From positions 1-64,000 of the forward strand of contig CAJTYH010000012.1 in NCBI GenBank assembly GCA_910583675.1: a DNA stretch of 64,000 bases. The letters run 5' to 3'. Within the stretch, counting starts at the first letter, position 1. Each line of letters starts with the position of its first letter. Both the position numbers and the translations under genes were made by a program. Below the pieces are notes generated by a model. The model was not told the origin of the DNA and did not search any database. It was given only the letters and a program-made list of their open reading frames with translations. Of the stretch, positions 1 to 7,607 are shown one piece after another. The stretch is from an uncultured Muribaculaceae bacterium (GTDB lineage: Bacteria > Bacteroidota > Bacteroidia > Bacteroidales > Muribaculaceae).

Positions 1-1
1 A

Positions 2-754
2 GTAAAAATTAAAAGAAAGAGTACCCTCATCGACATGACCGCGATGAGTGACGTTACCGTTCTTTTGCTTACTTTCTTCATGTTGACTTCAACCTTCCTC
101 CAGAAAGAGCCTGTTACGGTAATCACCCCGTCGTCTGTTTCGGAGATAAAGGTTCCCACATCTAACGTGGCACAAGTGCTCGTTAGCCCGCAGGGCAAGG
201 TCTTCCTGTCGCTTCTGGGCGACGCTGACCCTGAAAATGCGGAGACGTGGGGTTCTGAGCCACTTCGTCGCGAGGTGCTCAAGACCGCAGCCGCCGACTA
301 TGAGGCCAAGACCGGTAAAAAAACCGGTATCACCTCTGCCGATCTGGATAAGTTTGCAAAGAACGCCTCCTTTGGCGTGCCTCTTGACAAGATGCATGAA
401 TTCCTGATGCTCGAGACATCGAAGCAGGATGAGTTCCTGGGACAGACCGTTGACAAGCCCGTGATCATGGGCGGTCTCTCACCCAAGGACACAGGCATCC
501 CCTTCAAGGACATTCCATACGTTGACAAGGATGGAAATAAGTTGACAACCAACGAATTCCAGATTTGGATGCGTGCAATCTACAACTCAAGTAACGATAA
601 CATCCGCGAAGCAGTGCAGAAAGGCGAGGGTATCGCCGTGAAATCTGACCGTGGTACGAAGTTCGAGACCATACATCAGGTGCTTGACAACCTTCAGACC
701 ATCAAGATGAACAAGTTTTCTGTGATGACCGCGCTTAAAACTGAGGCAGACTAA
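2..754 (+). CDS. exbD: ExbD/TolR-family biopolymer transport protein (5' end outside window)
   Basis: Inner-membrane proton-channel subunit that works with ExbB and TonB to energise outer-membrane receptors. The frame is open to the left edge, so the first in-frame ATG (position 35) is internal: the residues before it, VKIKRKSTLID, match the basic N-terminus of ExbD, and the start lies outside the window. One membrane helix follows directly (DVTVLLLTFFMLTSTF) and keeps the Asp expected at its start. The periplasmic part, about 200 residues, is longer than in the roughly 140-residue proteobacterial ExbD but is usual for Bacteroidetes. It is followed after 5 bp by a second exbD and then tonB, so this is the end of a TonB operon whose exbB should lie to the left. 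Confidence 0.9.
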   Translation, partial: VKIKRKSTLIDMTAMSDVTVLLLTFFMLTSTFLQKEPVTVITPSSVSEIKVPTSNVAQVLVSPQGKVFLSLLGDADPENAETWGSEPLRREVLKTAAADYEAKTGKKTGITSADLDKFAKNASFGVPLDKMHEFLMLETSKQDEFLGQTVDKPVIMGGLSPKDTGIPFKDIPYVDKDGNKLTTNEFQIWMRAIYNSSNDNIREAVQKGEGIAVKSDRGTKFETIHQVLDNLQTIKMNKFSVMTALKTEAD

Positions 755-759
755 TCAAT

Positions 760-1461
760 ATGGCACAAGTAGAACAGTCATCGGGCGACGGCAAGAAGAA
801 AAAAGGCGCCCAGAAAAAGATGGCAATCCATGTGGACTTCACTCCCATGGTTGACATGAACATGCTTTTGATTACGTTCTTCATGCTCTGTACCACCATG
901 ATTAAGTCTCAGACCCTCAGCATTGCGTTGCCTACCAACGAGAAGCTGGAGCAGACTGAGTTACAGAAAGCAAAAGAATCGGAAGCCATAACACTGATTC
1001 TTGACACTGAGTACGACGACAACGGTGGTATTAAAGGTAATTCCATTTACTACTATACCGGTAAGCCCGTAGTCGAGTACAACGGCACAGATGTGGTATC
1101 AAGCAACCTTCAGGAAACCGAGTTCCTTGGGAACGAAGGTAATCTCCAGAAAGGTGTCCGCAAGATCCTTCATGACCGCAACCGCGGTGTGCTGAACGAT
1201 GTCGAGAAGAAAAGGCAGGAATGGCGTGAGAAGAAGATTACCGAGGAGCAGTTTCAGGAAGCTGCGAGGAAAATCCGTAACAGCGACGATTACGAGCGTC
1301 CGGTAGTCATCATCAAGCCCCTTCCCGGTGCTTCCTGGGAGAGCGTGATCTCCGCACTTGACGAGATGCAGATCAACCAGATATCACGTTACCAGCTCGG
1401 TACCCTCACTGAGGTTGACGAGGCCATGGTAGCTGACTACAAGTTGAAGCATAAGAAGTAA
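760..1461 (+). CDS. exbD: ExbD/TolR-family biopolymer transport protein, second copy
   Basis: Second ExbD of the operon, 233 residues. A lysine-rich cytosolic tail (about residues 1-28) leads to a single membrane helix with the family motif DFTPMVDMNMLLITFF, in which the Asp of PMVD is the residue linked to proton passage. The rest is a periplasmic domain with an insert of about 80 residues rich in charged amino acids compared with short ExbD proteins. It starts 5 bp after the first exbD and ends 47 bp before tonB. Paired, non-identical ExbD proteins are common in Bacteroidetes and may form a heteromeric pair in one ExbB complex; that pairing is inference here. Confidence 0.93.
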   Translation: MAQVEQSSGDGKKKKGAQKKMAIHVDFTPMVDMNMLLITFFMLCTTMIKSQTLSIALPTNEKLEQTELQKAKESEAITLILDTEYDDNGGIKGNSIYYYTGKPVVEYNGTDVVSSNLQETEFLGNEGNLQKGVRKILHDRNRGVLNDVEKKRQEWREKKITEEQFQEAARKIRNSDDYERPVVIIKPLPGASWESVISALDEMQINQISRYQLGTLTEVDEAMVADYKLKHKK

Positions 1462-1508
1462 GAAGTGATGAACGACTATATTATTAACCCCGCAAAAGAG
1501 AAAGCACA

Positions 1509-2378
1509 ATGGCAAAAGATGTAGATCTTTCATCAAAAGAATGGACCGACATTATCTTTGAAGGCAAAAACAAAGAGTTCGGTGCATATACCCTTCGCCG
1601 GGCGAGCGACAAACGCCACAACAAGGCAATGCTTCTCGTGGTCATCGGTCTGGTACTGGTGCTTGTCGGAGGATATTTCTGGGGCATCTACTCGGATATC
1701 CGACGTGAACAGGCTCAGCGTGAGTTGCAGGCTCAGCTTGAGCAGCAGCAGGCCGCTCTTGACGCGCTTGAGGAGCAGGAACCCGAAGTTGAGGAGGAAG
1801 AGGTCATGCAGGCGATGGAAGAACCTCAGGCTGAAGAAGCTCTTCCCGAAGAGATCCTGAATACCATTAAGGATACCGAAATCGCTATTGCAGCAGACGA
1901 AGAAGTGACTGAAGACATCACCTCAAAGGATGATGTGGCAGAATCAACGGCAGCTGCCGGCGCGAGCACCTTCGACCAGGGTACCGACGACCTCAACGTC
2001 GTGCGTGAGCACAAGGACGAGATCATCGTGGAGGAAAAGAGTCCCGAACCTGTAAAGGAGGAGATCTTCACCGCTGTAGAGCAGATGCCTCAGTTCCCCG
2101 GTGGAGAAGCTGAACTTCTCAAATACATTGCTTCCCACATCAAATACCCAACCATGGCGGCTGAAAACAACATTCAGGGTCGTGTGGTAGTGAAGTTCGT
2201 AGTGAACAAGAACGGTAAGGTAGGCGACGTGGTTGTGGTTCGTGGCAAAGACCCCGACCTTGACAAGGAAGCGGTGCGAGTTGTCAAGACCCTGCCGGAC
2301 TTCATCCCGGGCAAGATGAACGGTCAGGCCGTATCCGTATGGTATACCCTCCCGATCAACTTCAAGCTCCAGAGCTGA
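1509..2378 (+). CDS. tonB: TonB family energy transducer
   Basis: Links the ExbBD motor to TonB-dependent receptors (SusC-like in this group). Of 289 residues, the first 40 contain the Bacteroidetes-type cytosolic motif with FEGKNKEFGAYTLRR, then one membrane helix (about 43-63), then an acidic Glu-rich periplasmic spacer (about 70-190) instead of the usual Pro/Lys-rich one, then a C-terminal TonB domain from about residue 195 (PQFPGGEAELLKYI, IKYP, QGRVVVKFVV, VWYTLPINFKL). It is the last gene of the operon and is followed by a strong terminator at 2427. Start chosen at the ATG that gives the conserved N-terminus MAKDVDLSSKEW. Confidence 0.95.
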   Translation: MAKDVDLSSKEWTDIIFEGKNKEFGAYTLRRASDKRHNKAMLLVVIGLVLVLVGGYFWGIYSDIRREQAQRELQAQLEQQQAALDALEEQEPEVEEEEVMQAMEEPQAEEALPEEILNTIKDTEIAIAADEEVTEDITSKDDVAESTAAAGASTFDQGTDDLNVVREHKDEIIVEEKSPEPVKEEIFTAVEQMPQFPGGEAELLKYIASHIKYPTMAAENNIQGRVVVKFVVNKNGKVGDVVVVRGKDPDLDKEAVRVVKTLPDFIPGKMNGQAVSVWYTLPINFKLQS

Positions 2379-2426
2379 TTTATCCCGCAGATTGACCGCC
2401 CCTGTGGCGGAAATCATACCCCGTTG

Positions 2427-2461
2427 GACGATGTGCCAATTTTGGCACATCGTCTTTTTTT
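2427..2461 (+). terminator. Rho-independent terminator of the exbD-exbD-tonB operon
   Basis: A 13-bp perfect stem (2427-2439 with 2442-2454, loop TT) is followed directly by a run of T residues. It lies 49 bp after the tonB stop codon. Confidence 0.92.
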
Positions 2462-2508
2462 GTGTACCTATGGCGACGGTACGGTATTTTATGACACATA
2501 AAAAGCTA

Positions 2509-2541
2509 TTTGGAAAAGCGCCTCCTTTTTTGTAATTTTGC
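2509..2541 (+). promoter_or_regulatory. Bacteroidetes-type promoter for the small ORF-dxs-trkA-trkH unit
   Basis: TTTG at 2509-2512, 20 nt, then TAATTTTGC at 2533-2541. This is a full match to the -33/-7 consensus of the Bacteroidetes primary sigma factor. The start codon of the first gene is 64 bp downstream. Confidence 0.8.
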
Positions 2542-2604
2542 ATTTGCGCATGGTTCGTTTACCACGCGCATACGAACTCACAACACCATTGGCTGCTTAA
2601 ACAC

Positions 2605-2811
2605 ATGAAAACCGGCATAATAATACGTTTTGCCATAATAGGACTTCTCTGGCTCGGAGTATGCGCCTGGTTCGTGGCACGCCTCATGGCTACCCGGGAG
2701 GCGCTCACTCTCATGTCGCTTTTCCCGTTGATCGCGTCTGCTGTCATAGTGTTTGTTCCGCTTTATAAGAAGTACATAAAGAATGGTAAAAAAGCCAATT
2801 CAAATAAATGA
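2605..2811 (+). CDS. small two-helix membrane protein, function unknown
   Basis: A 68-residue protein with two predicted membrane helices (about residues 7-25 and 35-54) and a lysine-rich cytosolic tail. I do not recognise the family beyond its being a plausible real gene: it has its own consensus promoter 64 bp upstream, its composition is that of a membrane protein, and its 3' end overlaps the start of dxs by 29 nt, which suggests translational coupling. A role tied to isoprenoid synthesis is possible from position only; nothing in the residues shows it. Confidence 0.6.
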   Translation: MKTGIIIRFAIIGLLWLGVCAWFVARLMATREALTLMSLFPLIASAVIVFVPLYKKYIKNGKKANSNK

Positions 2812-4741
2812 CGGCAACCGTTCCGATTGTCTGTTGCTGAACGCAATAGACAGTCCGGCTGACTTGAGGAAGCTCCCTGTTGAGGCGCTTCCGTGTGTAT
2901 GTTCCGACATAAGGGCTTTCCTTATTGACGCTTTGTCTCGTAACCCCGGGCATTTTGCATCATCGCTTGGCTCGGTTGAACTTACTGTGGCGTTGCACTA
3001 TGTGTTCAATACCCCCTACGACCGGATCGTCTGGGACGTGGGGCATCAGGCATATGGGCATAAACTGCTTACGGGGCGGCGTGACAGGTTTGAGACCAAT
3101 CGCAAGCTCGGTGGTCTGAGCGGCTTTCCGAATCCTGCGGAAAGCGAGTATGATACTTTTACGGCCGGACATGCATCCAATTCTATTTCAGCAGCTCTTG
3201 GCATGGCGGTCGCCACCGAAATGAACCGCGAGCAGCCGCGCCGCAACGTAGTTGCCGTAATCGGAGATGCGTCCATCGGTGGAGGCCTTGCCTTTGAGGG
3301 GATAAACAATGCGGCAAACACTCCCAACAATCTGCTGATCATCCTTAACGACAATGATATGAGCATAGACCCCAATGTCGGGTCGCTTCATCGTTACCTC
3401 GCGCATATCACCACGTCCAAGGGATACAATGATCTGCGCTTCTCAATATACCGGGCGCTGAAGAAACTCCATCTTGTATCAGATCGCAGGAAAGGTGCGA
3501 TCCTACGTCTCAACAACAGTTTGAAATCGTTTCTGTCGCGCGAGCAGAACATATTCGAGGGGCTTAACATACGGTATTTCGGACCTGTCGACGGTCACGA
3601 TGTGGGCACTCTGGTAAAGGTGCTCAATGACATCAAGGATATGAAAGGTCCGCGCATACTCCATATCAAGACGCGTAAGGGAAAAGGTTTTGAAGCCGCA
3701 GAGAAAGATCCTGCCACATGGCATGCCCCGGGCAAGTTTGACCCTGAGACCGGCAACCGCTTCTCCTCGGAGACGGAAACAGGTGCGGCTCCACTGAAAT
3801 TCCAGGATATCTTCGGAAGGACGCTTGTGGAATTGGCACAAGCTGATACGAAAGTGCTTGGTATAACGGCAGCAATGCTTTCCGGCACATCCATGTGTCT
3901 GCTTAAGGAGGCCTTTCCATCGAGGGTCTTCGATGTAGGCATATCGGAGGAGCATGCCGTGACTTTTGCAGGTGGTTTGGCCAAGGAGGGTCTTAAGCCT
4001 TTCGTTGCAATATATTCCTCTTTCCTGCAACGTGGCTATGATCAGATAATACATGACGTGGCTATTCAAGGGCTTCCGGTCACATTCTGCATAGACCGTG
4101 CAGGATTGGTCGGAGAGGACGGGGTGACCCATCACGGTGCTTTCGACATCGCTTATCTCCGCACTGTCCCTGGAATGATAATCGCCGCTCCGCGAAATGA
4201 GCGGACGTTGCGCAATCTGATGTATACCGCTGCAATACGTGAAAGCGCTCCCATGGCCATACGATATCCGCGTGGGTGCGGGGAAAATCCCGATTGGCGC
4301 ACTACTCTCCATGCCATGGAGATAGGAAAGGGGGAAAAGCTTCGTTCCGGAAGCGATATCGCATTCATATCCACCGGTACAATGGCTTCGGAAGTAAGGA
4401 GTGCCATAGAACGACTTGATGCCGAAGGGATATCCGCCGCGCATTACGACATGACTTTCATAAAGCCGCTTGACGAGTCCATGCTTTCAGAGATAGCGGC
4501 AGCCGGTGTCCCTGTTGTAACCGTTGAGGATGGCACGATATGCGGTGGACTTGGTACAGCTGTTACGGACTGGATGGCTATGAATGGCCATAAAGAGGTG
4601 GAAATACGAAAAATTGGCATACCAGACAAGTTCGTGGAACATGGAACAGTGCCTCAACTCAGGAAATTATGCGGCATGGATGCCGAATCCATAGCCCTTG
4701 TTGCCAAGGGGATGCTCAAGTCACATCCTAATTGTCTGTAA
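2783..4741 (+). CDS. dxs: 1-deoxy-D-xylulose-5-phosphate synthase
   Basis: First enzyme of the MEP isoprenoid pathway: joins pyruvate and glyceraldehyde 3-phosphate with thiamine diphosphate to make DXP. The 652-residue length is usual. Visible motifs are VWDVGHQAYGHKLLTGR near residue 77, the thiamine-binding IGDASIGGGLAFEGINNA with NDNDMSID, the central ISEEHAVTFAGGLA of the pyrimidine domain, DRAGLVGEDGVTHHG, and IRYPRG in the C-terminal third. The glycine-rich loop reads GDASIGGG where many family members have GDGALTGG. The start overlaps the preceding small ORF by 29 nt; no later ATG would keep the conserved INSPADLRKL-like segment. Confidence 0.95.
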   Translation: MVKKPIQINDGNRSDCLLLNAIDSPADLRKLPVEALPCVCSDIRAFLIDALSRNPGHFASSLGSVELTVALHYVFNTPYDRIVWDVGHQAYGHKLLTGRRDRFETNRKLGGLSGFPNPAESEYDTFTAGHASNSISAALGMAVATEMNREQPRRNVVAVIGDASIGGGLAFEGINNAANTPNNLLIILNDNDMSIDPNVGSLHRYLAHITTSKGYNDLRFSIYRALKKLHLVSDRRKGAILRLNNSLKSFLSREQNIFEGLNIRYFGPVDGHDVGTLVKVLNDIKDMKGPRILHIKTRKGKGFEAAEKDPATWHAPGKFDPETGNRFSSETETGAAPLKFQDIFGRTLVELAQADTKVLGITAAMLSGTSMCLLKEAFPSRVFDVGISEEHAVTFAGGLAKEGLKPFVAIYSSFLQRGYDQIIHDVAIQGLPVTFCIDRAGLVGEDGVTHHGAFDIAYLRTVPGMIIAAPRNERTLRNLMYTAAIRESAPMAIRYPRGCGENPDWRTTLHAMEIGKGEKLRSGSDIAFISTGTMASEVRSAIERLDAEGISAAHYDMTFIKPLDESMLSEIAAAGVPVVTVEDGTICGGLGTAVTDWMAMNGHKEVEIRKIGIPDKFVEHGTVPQLRKLCGMDAESIALVAKGMLKSHPNCL

Positions 4742-4742
4742 A

Positions 4743-6086
4743 ATGAAGATCGTGATAGCCGGAGCCGGCGAGGTCGGTTCCCATCTGGCAAAACTCCTTT
4801 CAAGGGAAGAGCAGGACATTGTGCTCATAGACCGGGACGCGTCGAGGCTTTCAAACCTTGACGCCAACTACAATCTTATGACCAAGGTCGGCAGTCCCAC
4901 GTCGTTCGAGGATCTGCGTGCAGCCGGTGTACACGACAACTGCGATCTCTTTATAGCCGTCACGCCGTTTGAGAATACTAACCTGATCTCATGCGAGATT
5001 GCAAAGAAACTTGGTGCCCGCAAGACCGTGGCACGCATTGACAACTATGAGTTCCTTGCGCGGCAGAATCGCGAGCTGTTCGTATCGCTCGGTGTGGATC
5101 ATCTGATTTATCCCGAGGTGCTTGCCGCGCAGGAGATCTGCACCTCACTCGGTAGACCGTGGGTGCGCAACTGGTTTGAGCTGCACGATGGTGAACTTAT
5201 CGTGATCGGCGTGAAGTTGCGTGAAAACGCCTCACTCATCGGAAAGCGTCTCCGCGACATAACCTACGGTCAGCACCATTATCACGTATCGGCGATACGG
5301 CGTCGTCATGAAACAATCATACCACGTGGCGACGACGAGGTCTGGGAAGGGGACATACTGTATTTCACTACCACAAGGGACTATGTCGACGAAATACGCG
5401 AGATCTGCGGAAAACGGGAATACAAGATAAGGAACGTGATGATAATGGGAGGCGGACGCATAGCGGTGCGCCTTGCCCATATGGCTCGTGGCAAATGGAA
5501 CCTGACCATAATGGACGACAACATGGAGACATGCCGCCGTCTTCCCGAAAAATGTTCAGGATGCGACGTAAACATCATACATGGCGATGCACGCAACAAC
5601 GAATTGCTTGCCGAAGAGGGTATTTCCGACATGGATGCATTCGTAGCGCTTACTGATTTCTCAGAAACGAATATCCTGGCATGCCTGACGGCAAAGGAGT
5701 TTCAGGTAAGCAAGACAATCGCGGAGGTGGAAAACATCCAGTTCATATCCGAGGCCGAGAACCTGAACATAGGCACTGTAATAAACAAGAAACTCCTGGC
5801 GTCAAGCAAGATTTTCCAGCTGCTGCTTGATGCGGATGAAAGTTCCTCCAAGTTCATGGCTCTTGCCGATGCCGAAGTGGCGGAACTTGAAGCACGTCCC
5901 GGTTCAAAGATCACGAAGGCTCCGGTCATGGATCTGAGACTGTCGCGTGAGATGACCCTCGCAGGGCTGATACGCGACGGAAAGGGAATGCTGGTGGATG
6001 GGCGCACTCACATACAGGCCGGTGACCATGTGGTGGTGTTCTGCCTCTCAGGGCATATTCACAAGGTCGAGAAACTGTTTATCTGA
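4743..6086 (+). CDS. trkA: Trk system potassium uptake regulatory protein TrkA
   Basis: Cytosolic NAD(H)-binding regulator of the potassium channel TrkH. It is 447 residues from the ATG one base after the dxs stop codon; this start gives MKIVIAGAGEVGSHLAKLL, the expected N-terminal Rossmann motif, whereas the frame extends 15 codons further up without family similarity. It contains two TrkA-N/TrkA-C halves: the first Rossmann GAGEVG at residue 6, the second (IMGGGRIAVRLA) near residue 235, each followed by a TrkA-C (RCK-C) domain. It precedes trkH by 8 bp, so the two form a functional pair transcribed with dxs. Confidence 0.95.
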   Translation: MKIVIAGAGEVGSHLAKLLSREEQDIVLIDRDASRLSNLDANYNLMTKVGSPTSFEDLRAAGVHDNCDLFIAVTPFENTNLISCEIAKKLGARKTVARIDNYEFLARQNRELFVSLGVDHLIYPEVLAAQEICTSLGRPWVRNWFELHDGELIVIGVKLRENASLIGKRLRDITYGQHHYHVSAIRRRHETIIPRGDDEVWEGDILYFTTTRDYVDEIREICGKREYKIRNVMIMGGGRIAVRLAHMARGKWNLTIMDDNMETCRRLPEKCSGCDVNIIHGDARNNELLAEEGISDMDAFVALTDFSETNILACLTAKEFQVSKTIAEVENIQFISEAENLNIGTVINKKLLASSKIFQLLLDADESSSKFMALADAEVAELEARPGSKITKAPVMDLRLSREMTLAGLIRDGKGMLVDGRTHIQAGDHVVVFCLSGHIHKVEKLFI

Positions 6087-6094
6087 AAAAGAGG

Positions 6095-7567
6095 ATGGGT
6101 AGGCTCTCGCGGATCAATTTCAGGATGCTTGTACGCGTAATGGGGTGGCTTGTGATGATAGAGGCCGCCTTCATGCTCGTGCCTCTTGTCACAGCCCTTA
6201 TCTATGGCGAGAAAGATGCCTTTGCCTTCGCCGCAGGGTTGGGGATCACGGCCATAGCCGGGGCGGCCATGACATTCCTAAGCCGGCCGAGGCGTTCAGA
6301 TATGGGAAAGCGTGAGGGCTTCCTGTTGACGGCTATGGTATGGGTGGTGTTCTCCAGTTTCGGAATGATACCGTTCATAATCAGCGATGTGCCTCTCAAC
6401 ATATCCGAAGCATTTTTCGAGGCCATGTCGGGATTCACCACCACCGGAGTGTCCGTAATGCAGGACATAGACTCCATATCCAAAGCCATACACATTTGGC
6501 GATCCCTGATGCAGTGGATCGGGGGGATGGGTATAATACTGTTTACGCTTGCCGTCCTCCCGATGCTCAATTCCTCCGGAGGCATGCAGATGTTCAACGC
6601 GGAGGTTACCGGCATAACGCATGAGAAATTGAGGCCGCGTGTCAGTTCCACCGCAAAGCGCCTGTGGATGGTCTATGCACTGCTCACTGTCACCTTGATA
6701 GTGCTATATATGATTGGCCCTATGAACGGATTCGATAGTGTCTGTCATGCGTTTTCCACCATGTCGACCGGAGGATTCTCTACGCGTGAAGCGTCTATCG
6801 GAGCGTGGGATTCGTTGTATATCAAGGTTGTCACAACGCTGTTCATGTTCGTCGGAGGTGTCAACTTCGCACTGATCTTCAAGGTTTCCACCGGTGAATT
6901 CAAAAGCGTGTGGCACAACGAGGTCTTTCGTCTCTATGTTAAGGTGATCCTTGTGTTGTTCGTGCTCTTTGACATATCGCTTTTTTTTAACAGTGCCATT
7001 GATCCCACGTGGGAGACGTTCACCATAGATCCCTTGTTCCAGATCGTATCCACCATGTCCTCCACCGGCTATACTGTGGCGCATCTGGGGGACTGGGGCC
7101 TCTTCATCCTTTGCCTTGTATTCCTTATGATGTTTTTTGGCGCTTGTGCCGGTTCAACCTCCGGAGGTGCCAAGTTGGATCGTGCCCTATATCTGTGGAA
7201 AGACGCGCGCAATGAATTGTATCGCTGCATCTATCCCAATCATATCCTGGCAGTGAATGTGAACGGCAAGACAATGACACCTGAAGTGATTAACAAGGTA
7301 CTGGTATTCATATCGCTCTATATCCTTGTAATAGTTCTTGGAGGAGTGGCGCTCACGATTTTCGATGTGCCCCTGGTGGATAGTTTCTTCGCCTCGTTCT
7401 CTTGCGTAAGCAATACCGGTCTCGGCCCCGACATTACCGGTTATGGGGGCGACTACGACCTTGTACCGGATGCAGGAAAATGGATACTCTCCATACTCAT
7501 GCTCACAGGCCGTCTTGAAATATTCACGATACTTGTGCTCTTTACACCGGGATTCTGGCATAAATGA
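6095..7567 (+). CDS. trkH: Trk system potassium uptake protein TrkH
   Basis: Potassium-translocating membrane subunit, 490 residues with about 10-12 hydrophobic segments. Selectivity-filter-like loops are visible: SGFTTTGVSV near residue 112, FSTMSTGGFST near 224, VSTMSSTGYTVA near 321 and SCVSNTGLGPD near 440, each giving one glycine of the four-fold filter. The C-terminal segment has the usual GRLEIFTILVL. TrkA, its regulator, lies directly upstream. The next gene, uvrA, is convergent with a 40-bp gap that holds no obvious terminator. Confidence 0.94.
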   Translation: MGRLSRINFRMLVRVMGWLVMIEAAFMLVPLVTALIYGEKDAFAFAAGLGITAIAGAAMTFLSRPRRSDMGKREGFLLTAMVWVVFSSFGMIPFIISDVPLNISEAFFEAMSGFTTTGVSVMQDIDSISKAIHIWRSLMQWIGGMGIILFTLAVLPMLNSSGGMQMFNAEVTGITHEKLRPRVSSTAKRLWMVYALLTVTLIVLYMIGPMNGFDSVCHAFSTMSTGGFSTREASIGAWDSLYIKVVTTLFMFVGGVNFALIFKVSTGEFKSVWHNEVFRLYVKVILVLFVLFDISLFFNSAIDPTWETFTIDPLFQIVSTMSSTGYTVAHLGDWGLFILCLVFLMMFFGACAGSTSGGAKLDRALYLWKDARNELYRCIYPNHILAVNVNGKTMTPEVINKVLVFISLYILVIVLGGVALTIFDVPLVDSFFASFSCVSNTGLGPDITGYGGDYDLVPDAGKWILSILMLTGRLEIFTILVLFTPGFWHK

Positions 7568-7607
7568 CAGCGACTGATCTGTACTCAGTGCGTGTCATTG
7601 ACATCAA

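Noticed and set aside
3503..4444. Long antisense open frame (313 codons) opposite dxs
   Set aside because: No domain, no start signals, and the other strand is a clear dxs; it is a shadow frame.
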